A stretch of 64,000 nucleotides of DNA from Bacteroidaceae bacterium (GCA_017447625.1 JAFSNB010000042.1:1-64000), one strand, 5' to 3'. Numbered from the stretch's first letter, positions 17,395 through 26,196 are shown. Numbers and translations: made by a program. The notes: generated by a model not told the origin, from the letters alone.

Positions 17395-18273
17395 ATGAAC
17401 CGTAAGATTATTTTTGTCGTCTTTGTGGTCATTTTGATAGCCCTTGCAGGCGGCGTTCTTTACCTCATCAATTCGCTTAAGGAACAGGTTCGCGAAAACG
17501 AACAGATGTTGGAATTGGCCGAGATGGACAAGCTGGAGATGCAGAATGAGTACCAGAACTTTGCCCGCCAATATGAGGAGATGAAGATGCAGATCAACAA
17601 CGACTCTCTGATGGCACAGCTCGAGGTGCAGGAGAAACGCACCCAGGAGCTCTTGGAGGAACTTCGCCGCACCAAAGCCAACGATGCCGCCGAGATTACC
17701 CGTTTGAAGAAGGAACTGGCCACGATGCGAGAGGTGTTGCGCTCGTATGTCCTCCAGATTGACTCGCTGAACCGTCTCAACACCGAACTGACCACACAGA
17801 ACGAGGACCTGCGTCGCAGTAATGAAGAGCAACAGCAGCAGATATCCAACCTTGCCTCTGAGAAGGAGTCGCTCTCAGACAAGGTCGCTATTGCCAGTCA
17901 GCTCGATGCCACAGCAATCAGCATACAGGCCAAGAACAAGAAAGGCAAGCCAGCCAAGAAAATCGGGGATGTGAAGAAATTCCAAATCAGCTTCAACATA
18001 GCCCGCAACGTCACGGCGGCTGCCGGCAACCGCTCTATTTACGTCCGCATCCTAAAGCCTACGGGCGAGGTGCTTGCGGGCGGCGGTTCGTTCCCCTTCG
18101 AGAACCGCAATCTCGAATACAGCATCCGCAAGGACATCGAGTACACGGGCGAGGAAACTCCCGTCACCGTCTATTGGGATGTGGCTGAGATGCTTGTCGC
18201 CGGTCAGTACCGCGTCCAGATCTTTGCCGACGGCAAGAACATCGGCAACAGCAGCATAAACTTTGATAAGTAA
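17395..18273 (+). CDS. Membrane-anchored coiled-coil protein
   Basis: 292 residues: a short basic N-terminus, one membrane segment (about 5-25, IIFVVFVVILIALAGGVLY), a long coiled coil (about 28-170, repeated LEELRR and LKKELATMR heptads, then RSNEEQQQQISNLASE), and a C-terminal beta-rich domain (FQISFNIARNVTA to the end). The C-terminal domain would face the periplasm. No enzyme motif is seen and the function is unknown. The frame extends to a TTG at 17371 that overlaps the promoter, so the ATG at 17395 is used. Confidence 0.82.
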   Translation: MNRKIIFVVFVVILIALAGGVLYLINSLKEQVRENEQMLELAEMDKLEMQNEYQNFARQYEEMKMQINNDSLMAQLEVQEKRTQELLEELRRTKANDAAEITRLKKELATMREVLRSYVLQIDSLNRLNTELTTQNEDLRRSNEEQQQQISNLASEKESLSDKVAIASQLDATAISIQAKNKKGKPAKKIGDVKKFQISFNIARNVTAAAGNRSIYVRILKPTGEVLAGGGSFPFENRNLEYSIRKDIEYTGEETPVTVYWDVAEMLVAGQYRVQIFADGKNIGNSSINFDK

Positions 18274-18274
18274 A

Positions 18275-18352
18275 GACCCACCCCCGGCCCCTCCCGTAAT
18301 GGAGGGGAGGCCTGCGGGTCGCATCTTAAACTTTAAACTTTAAACATTAAAC
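18275..18352. repeat. GC-rich palindrome plus ACTTTAAACTTTAAAC repeats
   Basis: A type A element (18275-18309) directly after a stop codon, followed by tandem TTAAACTTTAAAC units (about 18326-18352). Together they fill the spacer before the EIIC gene. The palindrome could also act as a terminator. Confidence 0.7.
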
Positions 18353-18363
18353 TATAATTTTCA

Positions 18364-19746
18364 ATGGAAGCAGTATTTTCCTACATTATCTCGCTTGGCG
18401 CATCGGTGATGATGCCAATACTGTTCACAATCATCGGATTGTGCATAGGCCTTAAGTTCGGCAAGGCTCTGCAGAGTGGCCTCTTTGTCGGAGTCGGTTT
18501 CGTCGGTCTCGGCATAGTGACGGCTCTGCTGACGACAAACTTCAACGGCCCGCTGACGAACATCTCGGACATCTACCACCTGCAGCTGAACATCTTCGAC
18601 ATGGGGTGGCCCGCAGCCGCTGCCGTGGCCTACAACACAGCCGTGGGCGCGCTGATTATCCCCATCTGTCTGGGTGTTAACTTCCTCATGGTCATCACCA
18701 AGACCACCCGCACGGTGAACATCGACCTATGGAACTACTGGCACTTCGCCTTCATCGGTGCAGTCGTCTATTTCGTTATGGGACAGAGTCTTGCGTGGGG
18801 CTATTTCGCAGCCATCGTCTGCTATATGTTCACGCTTGTCATGGCCGACCTCACAGCCGAGAAGTTCCAGAAACACTATGAGTTGGACGGCATCAGCATC
18901 CCGCAGCCCTTCTGCCAGAGCTTCGTGCCTTTTGCCATCGCGGTGAACTGGCTCTTGGACAAGATTCCCGGCTTCTCCAAGCTCGATATCGATGCCGAAG
19001 GACTGAAACGTAAGTTCGGCGTGCTGGGCGAACCGCTCATCCTCGGTGTCATCGTGGGTGCTCTCATCGGAGCCCTTAGCGTGAAGGAGTGGAACGGCGA
19101 TGCCGCCAAGATTATCCTCTCCCTCGGTGTCATCATGGGTGCAGTCATGGAGCTTATCCCCCGCATAACCAAGCTGTTCATCGACGGTTTGATGCCAATC
19201 AGTCAGAAGACCAAGGAGGTTGTGGAGAAGAAGTTCAACGGCAAGAAAGTGCATATCGGTATGTCGCCCGCCCTGGTAATCGGCCACCCGACTACCCTCG
19301 TCGTTTCGCTGCTGCTTATCCCTACCGTCCTCTTCCTCGCCGTAGTTCTGCCCGGCAATCAGTTCCTGCCGCTCGCATCCTTGGCCGGAATGTTCTACCT
19401 CTTCCCCATGGTGCTCCCGATCACCAAGAATAATGTCGTAAAGACCTTTATCATCGGTCTCGTTGCACTTATTGTGGGCCTCTATTTCGTGACAGACATG
19501 AGTGGAGACTTCACCGCCGCCGCCAACTCCGTATATGCAGCCACACAGGATGCAGCCGCCCACGTGCCCGACGGATTCATGGCAGGTGCGCTCGACTTCT
19601 GCTCATCGCTGATCGGCTGGGTCATCTTCCGTGCCTGCAAGAGTCTTGAATACATTGGCATGGGTCTCCTCTCCGGCTTCACCCTTGTCATGATGTTCAT
19701 CAACCGCCGTCGCATCATCGCAGACGAGAAAGCAAACAAGCAATAA
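18364..19746 (+). CDS. Galactitol-type PTS EIIC permease, without EIIA/EIIB
   Basis: A 460-residue integral membrane protein of the EIIC-Gat family with about 11 hydrophobic segments. Seen: the start MEAVFSYIISLGASVMMPI, LWNYWHFAFIGAVVYF, and the LTAEKFQKHYELDGISIPQP loop. EIIC-Gat normally works with GatA and GatB to import and phosphorylate galactitol, but neither EIIA, EIIB, EI nor HPr is encoded in this window. It may therefore act as a phosphorylation-independent transporter. It is four bases from an exported KduI, which suggests a uronate-derived sugar as cargo; that is inference. Confidence 0.88.
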   Translation: MEAVFSYIISLGASVMMPILFTIIGLCIGLKFGKALQSGLFVGVGFVGLGIVTALLTTNFNGPLTNISDIYHLQLNIFDMGWPAAAAVAYNTAVGALIIPICLGVNFLMVITKTTRTVNIDLWNYWHFAFIGAVVYFVMGQSLAWGYFAAIVCYMFTLVMADLTAEKFQKHYELDGISIPQPFCQSFVPFAIAVNWLLDKIPGFSKLDIDAEGLKRKFGVLGEPLILGVIVGALIGALSVKEWNGDAAKIILSLGVIMGAVMELIPRITKLFIDGLMPISQKTKEVVEKKFNGKKVHIGMSPALVIGHPTTLVVSLLLIPTVLFLAVVLPGNQFLPLASLAGMFYLFPMVLPITKNNVVKTFIIGLVALIVGLYFVTDMSGDFTAAANSVYAATQDAAAHVPDGFMAGALDFCSSLIGWVIFRACKSLEYIGMGLLSGFTLVMMFINRRRIIADEKANKQ

Positions 19747-19750
19747 TTAA

Positions 19751-20758
19751 ATGAATAAAATTATGAAAAAAGTATTATTTTCATTAGTATTTATCTGTTC
19801 ACTCGGTGTCAGTGCACAGGAAGCTGACCGCTACGTAGGCCGTCAACACGTGAAGTTCCAGACAGCTTGCCATCCTCAGGATGTGAAGGGCTATGACACG
19901 AAGACTTTGAGAGCCCGTTTCGTGATGGAAAAGGTAATGGAAGCAGACTCGATACTCCTGACCTACTCACACTACGACCGCTTCATCTTCGGCGGAGCTA
20001 TGCCTGTAAACCAGACTCTGAAACTCGAGAACTTCTGGGAACTGGGACTTGATGTCGATAAGACAATCAAAGAGAAGTATTTCCTCTATAACCGTGAGAT
20101 TGGTGTGGTGAACTGCGGCCAAGGTGATGGCGTTGTGATCGTCGATGGCAAGGAATATGCACTTTCTCCCAAGGAGGCTCTTTACATCGGTCGTGGTCAC
20201 ATCGGTAAGGATAAGGACGTAAACAAGGAAATCCTTTTCCGCTCCAAGAACCCGCAGAAGCCTGCAAAGTTCTATCTCAACTCAGCCACAGCTCACCAGC
20301 ACTACAAGACTCAGTGGGTCACTCTCGACGGACGCAAGGGCTCGCTGAAAGCTGCCATTTGGGGACCTGTAGGAACTGTTGAGGAGGCCAACAGCCGCAC
20401 TGTTTATAAACTCATCGTGAACGACGTTCTCGAGGAGGGCCCTTGCCAGCTTCAGCTCGGTCTGACCCAGCTCAACCCGGGTGCAGTGTGGAACACTATG
20501 CCGCCTCACACCCACGGTCGCCGCATCGAGGCATACTACTATTTCAATCTGCCCGACGGACAGACCATTGATCACGTCATGGGTGAGCCTCAGGAGAGCC
20601 GCAACGTATGGCTGCACAACGAGCAGGCTATTATGTCTCCCGAGTGGTCAATGCACGCAGCTGCAGGCACATACTACTATACCTTCATTTGGGGAATGGC
20701 GGGCGAGAACCTCTATTACAACGACAAAGACAACATCCCTGTTATCGATATCCGATAA
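19751..20758 (+). CDS. kduI: 5-dehydro-4-deoxy-D-glucuronate isomerase with signal peptide (KduI)
   Basis: A 335-residue KduI, a cupin-fold enzyme that converts 5-dehydro-4-deoxyuronate to 3-deoxy-2,5-hexodiulosonate in pectin breakdown. The zinc ligands are present: His253 and His255 in [10 protein letters not shown], Glu260, and His302 in [17 protein letters not shown]. The family is normally about 280 residues and cytosolic; here an N-terminal signal peptide ([16 protein letters not shown]) implies export to the periplasm. ATG 19751 and 19763 both keep the signal peptide. It is tightly packed between EIIC and the aldo/keto reductase (1-base gap), so the three are likely co-transcribed. Confidence 0.92.
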   Translation: MNKIMKKVLFSLVFICSLGVSAQEADRYVGRQHVKFQTACHPQDVKGYDTKTLRARFVMEKVMEADSILLTYSHYDRFIFGGAMPVNQTLKLENFWELGLDVDKTIKEKYFLYNREIGVVNCGQGDGVVIVDGKEYALSPKEALYIGRGHIGKDKDVNKEILFRSKNPQKPAKFYLNSATAHQHYKTQWVTLDGRKGSLKAAIWGPVGTVEEANSRTVYKLIVNDVLEEGPCQLQLGLTQLNPGAVWNTMPPHTHGRRIEAYYYFNLPDGQTIDHVMGEPQESRNVWLHNEQAIMSPEWSMHAAAGTYYYTFIWGMAGENLYYNDKDNIPVIDIR

Positions 20759-20759
20759 A

Positions 20760-21740
20760 ATGGACGAATACCAAGCCTCTGAGAGCCGCTACGCAGACGC
20801 TATGCGATATAACCGCTGCGGCAAGAGCGGTGTGCTGTTGCCTGCCATAAGCCTCGGCCTTTGGCATAACTTCGGCGACAACACGCCGTTCGAGGTGTCA
20901 CAAGCCATAGCCCGCACCGCCTTCGACCTCGGCATAACCCATTTCGACCTTGCCAACAACTACGGGCCGGAGCCGGGAGCTGCTGAGCGGTTCATGGGCA
21001 AGATGCTGCGAACAGATTTCAAGCCGCATCGTGACGAACTGTTTATCTCCACCAAGGCGGCCTACGATATGTGGCCGGGTCCTTATGGTTCCTGGGCTTC
21101 GCGCAAGCATCTGACGGCGAGTCTCGACCAGAGTCTGCAGCGCATGGGACTGGATTATGTTGATCTCTTCTATTGCCACCGCTACGACCCGGAGACCCCC
21201 CTTGAGGAGACGCTTCAGACGCTCGTGGATATAGTGCGCAGCGGCAAGGCCCTTTACATCGGGCTCAGTCGCTGGCCACTCGAAGCCGCTCGTTTCGGCT
21301 TTGAGTATCTGCGCCGACACGACACCCCCTGCCTTATCTACCAGGGGCGCCTCAATCTCTTTGACCAGGCTCCCAAGACAGAGGGCATTCTGGCTGAATG
21401 CAAAGCCAACGGCGTCGGTTTCATCGGCTTCTCGCCTTTGGCCCAGGGGTTGCTCACCGACCGCTACCTGAACGGGATTCCAGAGGACAGTCGCATCGCC
21501 CGCGACGGACGTTTCCTACATGCTGACATGCTCACTCCGGAGCGTCTGCAACAGATTCGCGACCTCAACGACATGGCTGCCAGTCGCGGCGAGTCGCTCG
21601 CATCAATGGCCCTCGCCTGGGTTCTCCAGCAGGAGGGCGTCACCAGCGTCATCGTCGGAGCCAGTTCACCAGACCAGCTCCGCCGCAACCTGGCTTGTCT
21701 CAATTCCTCGCCCTTGCGGCCCGGCGATATAACGATATAA
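20760..21740 (+). CDS. yghZ: YghZ-type aldo/keto reductase, shortened C-terminus
   Basis: A 326-residue AKR close to E. coli YghZ (Gpr), which reduces L-glyceraldehyde 3-phosphate. Matching segments: MRYNRCGKSG near the start, SLGLWHNFGD, DLGITHFDLANNYGP (Asp and Tyr of the tetrad), KAAYDMWPGPYG (Lys) and the NADP-binding IVGASSPDQL. E. coli YghZ runs about 25 residues further; here the protein stops soon after SSPLRPGDITI, where an AT-rich repeat provides the stop. Start at 20760 because upstream codons lie inside kduI and residues 1-15 align with the YghZ N-terminus. Substrate in this organism is unproven. Confidence 0.88.
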   Translation: MDEYQASESRYADAMRYNRCGKSGVLLPAISLGLWHNFGDNTPFEVSQAIARTAFDLGITHFDLANNYGPEPGAAERFMGKMLRTDFKPHRDELFISTKAAYDMWPGPYGSWASRKHLTASLDQSLQRMGLDYVDLFYCHRYDPETPLEETLQTLVDIVRSGKALYIGLSRWPLEAARFGFEYLRRHDTPCLIYQGRLNLFDQAPKTEGILAECKANGVGFIGFSPLAQGLLTDRYLNGIPEDSRIARDGRFLHADMLTPERLQQIRDLNDMAASRGESLASMALAWVLQQEGVTSVIVGASSPDQLRRNLACLNSSPLRPGDITI

Positions 21741-21839
21741 CGGATAACGTAATAACGTCATAATTAAGGCCGCTTAAACCAGAAACTTAAAACCTGAAAC
21801 TATTTACATTAAACTTTAAGCCTTAAACTTTAAACTTTT
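21724..21839. repeat. AT-rich modules covering the yghZ 3' end and spacer
   Basis: CGATATAACGATATAACGG and GATAACGTAATAACG units (21724-21760) include the yghZ stop; TTAAACTTTAAGCCTTAAAC units follow to 21839, just ahead of topB. Confidence 0.7.
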
Positions 21840-21847
21840 CTCCTCCC

Positions 21848-23815
21848 ATGGTCGTCTGTATAGCCGAAAAACCATCTGTAGCACGTGACATAGCCAATAT
21901 CCTCGGAGCCACCCGCGATTGCGGCGGCTACCTTGAGGGCAACGGTTATCAGGTCACTTGGACCTTCGGTCACCTGTGCGAACTGAAGGAGCCTGCCGAG
22001 TATTCGCCCATGTGGAAGACATGGAGCCTGGCCCAACTGCCCATGATCCCCGCCCGTTTCGGCATCCGCCTGAAGGACGAGCAGAGCATACAGCGCCAGT
22101 TCGCAGTTATCCAGCGTCTTATGCAGGCCGCCGACGGTATAATCAACTGCGGCGATGCCGGGCAGGAGGGTGAACTCATCCAGCGCTGGGTTATGCAGAA
22201 GGCCGGGGCGAAATGTCCCGTTCAGCGACTTTGGATATCCTCGCTCACCGAAGAGGCCATACGCGAGGGCTTTGCCACGCTGAAAGACCAGAGCCATTAC
22301 CAGAGCCTCTACGAGGCTGGTCTCTGCCGAGCCATCGGCGACTGGCTCCTGGGGCTCAACGCCACACGCCTCTATACAATAAAATACGGGGGCGGGGCCC
22401 AGGGTGCACGCCGTCAATTGCTCAGCATAGGCCGTGTGCAGACGCCGACTCTCGCCCTGATTGTCAACCGCCAGCAGGAGATAGACAACTTCAAGCCCGA
22501 GACCTATTGGGTGCTAACTACCCTGTACCGTGATGTCACCTTCACAGCCGTTATGGAAGAGGGCGACCGCGGTTTCCGCACCAAGGAGGAGGGCGAGGCC
22601 GCTCTGGAGGCCATACGCGACCTTCCGTTCACTGTCACATCCGTAGAGAAGAAAGCCGGCAAGGAGGCGCCGCCGCGTCTGTTCGACCTCACTTCGCTTC
22701 AGGTGGAGTGCAACAAACGCTTCAGCTACTCAGCCGACCAGACCCTGCAGCTCATCCAGAGCCTCTACGAGAAGAAGGTGGCAACCTACCCGCGTGTCGA
22801 TACCACTTTCTTGCCGGATGACATCTATCCAAAATGCCCCACAATCCTCTCCGGCCTCGTACCTTATGCCCCCTTCATTCAGCCTCTGAGCGGTAAGGCG
22901 CTGCGCAAGGACAAGAAATACTTCGACTCCTCCAAAGTCACAGACCACCACGCCATTATCCCCACGGGCGTGAACCCCGCAACCGTGCCGATGACAGACA
23001 TGGAAAAACGTGTCTTTGACCTCATAACCCGCCGTTTCATCGGTATTTTTTATCCCGACCTCAAGTTCCAGCAGACCACCGTCCTCGGAGAGGTAAGACC
23101 CACCCCCAACCCCTCCCGTGAGGGAGGGGAGCAAGCTGGCGCAGAGATAGCAAGCGGTTCGGAAAGTCTCCCATCACGGGGAAATTTAGAGGGGTCTTTC
23201 CCCTTCAAAGCCACAGGTAAAGTTATCACCGACCCCGCCTGGCAGGTACTGTGGAAAAAGAACAAGCCATCCTCCTCTTCTCTCCCCCTTACGGGGGGAG
23301 CCGGAGAGGGGCCAGGAGAGGGGCCTGACGATTCACCCGACACACAAGAGCGCACCCTCCCCGCCTTCCGGAAAGGGGAGAGCGGCCCCCACGTCCCGAA
23401 TCTGGCAGAGAAGCAGACCACCCCGCCAAAGCCCTACACCGAGGCCACTCTGCTTCGTGCCATGGAGACCGCTGGCAAGTTTGTTGATGACGATGAGCTC
23501 CGCGATGCCCTCAAGGAGAACGGTATCGGGCGCCCTTCCACCCGTGCAGCAATCATCGAGACCCTTTTTAAACGAAATTATATCCGCCGCGTGCGCAAGA
23601 GCCTCGCACCGACCGAGACAGGCGTACATCTTATCTCTCTAATCCGCGAGGAACTGCTGAAAAGTGCCGAACTCACCGGCATATGGGAGAAAAAACTGCG
23701 TCAGATAGAACGCAAGGAATACAGCGCCCAAGCCTTTATGGAAGAGCTGAAACAGATGGTTTCAGACATCGTTTTGGCCGTTATGCAGGACAACAGCAGC
23801 CGTACAGTACAATAA
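21848..23815 (+). CDS. topB: DNA topoisomerase III with two repeat-encoded insertions
   Basis: A 655-residue type IA topoisomerase (TopB). Seen: IAEKPSVA with the catalytic Glu7, the Toprim core CGDAGQEGEL (101-110), the catalytic Tyr314 in ATYPRVDTTF, and the C-terminal LPAFRKGESGPH plus TEATLLRAMETAGKFVDDDEL block. It decatenates DNA by single-strand passage. Two in-frame insertions encoded by GC-rich palindromic elements occupy residues about 417-452 (RPTPNPSREGGE...) and about 474-498 (SSSLPLTGGAGEGPGEG...), on either side of ATGKVITDPAWQ. No zinc fingers follow, as is normal for the Bacteroidetes form. Whether the protein tolerates both insertions is untested. Confidence 0.93.
   Translation: MVVCIAEKPSVARDIANILGATRDCGGYLEGNGYQVTWTFGHLCELKEPAEYSPMWKTWSLAQLPMIPARFGIRLKDEQSIQRQFAVIQRLMQAADGIINCGDAGQEGELIQRWVMQKAGAKCPVQRLWISSLTEEAIREGFATLKDQSHYQSLYEAGLCRAIGDWLLGLNATRLYTIKYGGGAQGARRQLLSIGRVQTPTLALIVNRQQEIDNFKPETYWVLTTLYRDVTFTAVMEEGDRGFRTKEEGEAALEAIRDLPFTVTSVEKKAGKEAPPRLFDLTSLQVECNKRFSYSADQTLQLIQSLYEKKVATYPRVDTTFLPDDIYPKCPTILSGLVPYAPFIQPLSGKALRKDKKYFDSSKVTDHHAIIPTGVNPATVPMTDMEKRVFDLITRRFIGIFYPDLKFQQTTVLGEVRPTPNPSREGGEQAGAEIASGSESLPSRGNLEGSFPFKATGKVITDPAWQVLWKKNKPSSSSLPLTGGAGEGPGEGPDDSPDTQERTLPAFRKGESGPHVPNLAEKQTTPPKPYTEATLLRAMETAGKFVDDDELRDALKENGIGRPSTRAAIIETLFKRNYIRRVRKSLAPTETGVHLISLIREELLKSAELTGIWEKKLRQIERKEYSAQAFMEELKQMVSDIVLAVMQDNSSRTVQ
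23097..23206. repeat. Composite GC-rich palindromic element inside topB
   Basis: A type A palindrome (23097-23131) is followed by 30 bases of spacer and a second, partial palindrome with an AGAGGGGTCT end (about 23164-23206). Both are read through in frame. Confidence 0.8.
23281..23325. repeat. GC-rich palindromic element, type B, inside topB
   Basis: TCTCCCCCTTACGGGGGGAG followed by two GGAGAGGGGCC ends in tandem. It encodes SLPLTGGAGEGPGEGP. Confidence 0.8.
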
Positions 23816-23874
23816 AAACCCATCATGCGCGTTATTAATAGAGCGGGGCCGGAAGCCTACCGCACACACGCGAC

Positions 23875-26091
23875 ATGAAGGTAAAATATACATTACACAT
23901 TTTACATTTTACATTCGTCATTGCAACGGCAATGATGATGGTTGCCTGCAACGCAGAGTCGAATCTGCGCAAGGGCGACCAGTTCATGTCGCGAGGCGAG
24001 TACTACGACGCTGCGGCTGAGTACAAGATAGCATACGCCCGTACTTCCACGCGCGACCGTTCACGACGAGGCGAACGGGCTCTGAAGATGGCTGAGTGCT
24101 ATCGCCGCATAAACTACACTTCAAAGGCCATAGGCGCGTATCAGAACGGCATCCGCTATCTCATGAAAGGCCATCAGGACCGCAAGAAAGTGAATCCCGA
24201 CGAGGTTAGCGAGGAGGAGGATTCCATACTGGCCGTCACCCTGGCCGACGCCACGCTGAAGCTCGCCCGCCTGCAGCACAAGAGCGGCGATTACAAGAAC
24301 GCCCTCATTTCCTACCAGACTTTCCGCCAGATGATCGGCACCGCGCCTCAAGACCCGGAATACAGCGAACAATGGTCAATGTCCAATGGTCAATGTTCAA
24401 TGTTCGAAGGCGCACTCACCCTCGACACCCTCGCCATGAACGGCATCGCCGGTTGCCGCATGGCCCAGCAGTGGAAACAGAAGCCCACGCTTCACACCAT
24501 AGGTAAGGAGCCGGTGCTCAACTCCCGCCGCGCCGATTTTTCACCCGTGCTCTTCGGTGACGACTGGGACCAGCTCTTCATCACCACCACGCGCCCGCAG
24601 GCCTCCGGCGAAGAGCTCTCCCCCATTACCGGCACGAAACCCGCCGACATCTGGCTCTCGAAGAAAGACGAGAAGGGCAAATGGCAGGCTCCCGAAGCCA
24701 TCGAGGGCGAGCTGAACAGCGATTTGGAAGAGGGCACCTGCGCCTTCAGCCCCGACGGCAAGACCATGTATCTCACGCGCTGCACCACCGACCCTGACTA
24801 CCCGCGTTACGCCCGTATCTACACCTCCAAGCGCAGCGATGCCTCGTGGGGCAAACCCACCGAACTGGTCATCATGCGCGACACCCTCTCCACCATAGCT
24901 CACCCGGCAGTCTCGCCCGACGGCCGCTGGCTCTATTTCGTCAGCGATATGCCCGGCGGACAGGGCGGCAAGGACATCTGGCGCGTGGCTATAGACGGAG
25001 CCTCGCTCGGAGCGGTGGAGAATCTCGAGGCCCCGATAAACACCGCAGGCGACGAGCTCTTCCCCACATTCCGTCCCAACGGCGACCTCTATTTCTCGTC
25101 CGACGGGCATCCCGGAATGGGAGGCCTCGACCTCTTCTGTGCTCATCAGGACACGCTCACACACCGTTGGACAGTGACTAACATGGGTTACCCGATGAAC
25201 TCCCCGGGCGACGATTTTGGCATGACCTTCGAGGGCATCCACAACCGCGGTTTCTTCGCCACGAACAGAGGCGACGCGCGCGGGTGGGATCATATTATGT
25301 CGTTCGAATGTCCCGAAGTGGTGCAGAGCGTCAAGGGCTGGGTTTATGAGCTTGACGGCTACGAACTGCCTGCCGGCCTCGTTTATATGATCGGCAACGA
25401 CGGCACGAACAAGAAACTGAGTGTGCACGGCGACGGCTCCTTCTCCGTAGAGGTGCAGCCTAACGTTGATTATGTCTTTCTGGCTTCGTGCAAGGGTTAT
25501 CTGAACCACGTGCAGAAAATCCATATCGACACCAGCAGCGTCTCCAACGAATACACGCTCCAGTTCCCCCTGGCCAGCAACTCCGCACCCGTACTCGTCT
25601 CCAACGTCTATTATGCGTTCAATAGCGCTGAGCTGGACACCACATCAACCGAGTCGTTGGACCGCCTCACCGCCCTCCTCAACGAGAATCCCAATGTCAC
25701 CATCGAGCTCTCGGCCCACTGCGACTACCGCGGCATCGACGAATACAACTTGCAGCTCTCACAGCGCCGTGCCGAGAGCGTGGTTGATTATCTTGTCAGC
25801 AAGGGAATTGCTGCCGACCGCCTTACACCGAAGGGCTACGGAGAGAACCGGCCGAAACGTGTGAAACGCCGCAACGCCGAGCAGTATCCGTTCCTGCACG
25901 AAGGCGACACCCTCACCGAGGCCTATATCCAACGCCTCACTCCCGAACAGCAGGAGATCGCCAACAGTCTCAACCGCCGCACCGAATTCAAGGTGCTCCG
26001 CACCACCTACGGCCTCTTTGACAAACCCGCCGCAACAAAACCCGAGCCAGAACCAGAGTCCGAGCCCGAATCCGAAGAGATGGAGCTATAA
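23875..26091 (+). CDS. porE: PorE-like type IX secretion lipoprotein (TPR, PD40 propeller, CRD, OmpA)
   Basis: 738 residues with the PorE order: lipobox MMVAC (Cys25), TPR helices (about 30-160, GDQFMSRGEYYDAAAEYKIAY), a PD40-type beta-propeller (about 215-480, CAFSPDGKTMYLT, AVSPDGRWLYFVSD), a carboxypeptidase-regulatory-like domain (about 490-580) and an OmpA peptidoglycan-binding domain (about 590-720, LSQRRAESVVDYLVSKGI). In Porphyromonas, PorE links the type IX secretion machinery to peptidoglycan. Its presence fits the sorting tails on several proteins here. The signal peptide (TLHILHFTFV) and residues about 165-178 (EQWSMSNGQCSMFEG) are encoded by AT-rich repeats. The acidic PEPEPESEPES tail is unusual. 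Confidence 0.85.
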   Translation: MKVKYTLHILHFTFVIATAMMMVACNAESNLRKGDQFMSRGEYYDAAAEYKIAYARTSTRDRSRRGERALKMAECYRRINYTSKAIGAYQNGIRYLMKGHQDRKKVNPDEVSEEEDSILAVTLADATLKLARLQHKSGDYKNALISYQTFRQMIGTAPQDPEYSEQWSMSNGQCSMFEGALTLDTLAMNGIAGCRMAQQWKQKPTLHTIGKEPVLNSRRADFSPVLFGDDWDQLFITTTRPQASGEELSPITGTKPADIWLSKKDEKGKWQAPEAIEGELNSDLEEGTCAFSPDGKTMYLTRCTTDPDYPRYARIYTSKRSDASWGKPTELVIMRDTLSTIAHPAVSPDGRWLYFVSDMPGGQGGKDIWRVAIDGASLGAVENLEAPINTAGDELFPTFRPNGDLYFSSDGHPGMGGLDLFCAHQDTLTHRWTVTNMGYPMNSPGDDFGMTFEGIHNRGFFATNRGDARGWDHIMSFECPEVVQSVKGWVYELDGYELPAGLVYMIGNDGTNKKLSVHGDGSFSVEVQPNVDYVFLASCKGYLNHVQKIHIDTSSVSNEYTLQFPLASNSAPVLVSNVYYAFNSAELDTTSTESLDRLTALLNENPNVTIELSAHCDYRGIDEYNLQLSQRRAESVVDYLVSKGIAADRLTPKGYGENRPKRVKRRNAEQYPFLHEGDTLTEAYIQRLTPEQQEIANSLNRRTEFKVLRTTYGLFDKPAATKPEPEPESEPESEEMEL
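23881..23917. repeat. AT-rich repeat forming the PorE signal peptide
   Basis: ATACATTACACATTTTACAT and related units, all inside the coding frame just after the start codon. Confidence 0.65.
24370..24405. repeat. TTCAATGGTCAATG-type repeat inside porE
   Basis: AATGGTCAATGTCCAATGG and further units, in frame, matching the SusCD junction repeats at 11533-14107. Confidence 0.8.
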
Positions 26092-26160
26092 ACAATACGA
26101 TATTCTTTTCCGCTCTACAATTTTTTCTCTTTTCTTTTCTTCTCTTTTAATTATTAATTG

Positions 26161-26168
26161 TACCTTTG
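26161..26168 (+). promoter_or_regulatory. -7 promoter motif (TACCTTTG)
   Basis: TAnnTTTG match 29 bases upstream of the PL11 ATG. A TTG start at 26158 would overlap it and is rejected. Confidence 0.65.
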
Positions 26169-26196
26169 CGGCAAAATAATTTATTTATTCTCAACA

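Noticed and set aside
18727..19563. 278-codon minus-strand open frame opposite EIIC
   Set aside because: It is histidine/glutamate-rich with no family resemblance and is antisense to a certain transporter gene.
18364..19746. A complete galactitol PTS
   Set aside because: No EIIA, EIIB, EI or HPr gene occurs nearby; only the EIIC is present.
20481..20759. N-terminal extension of the aldo/keto reductase
   Set aside because: The extra 93 codons lie inside kduI in another frame and do not resemble the AKR family; ATG 20760 fits YghZ.
24541..25524. 327-codon minus-strand open frame opposite PorE
   Set aside because: No domains; a shadow of the GC-rich porE coding sequence.
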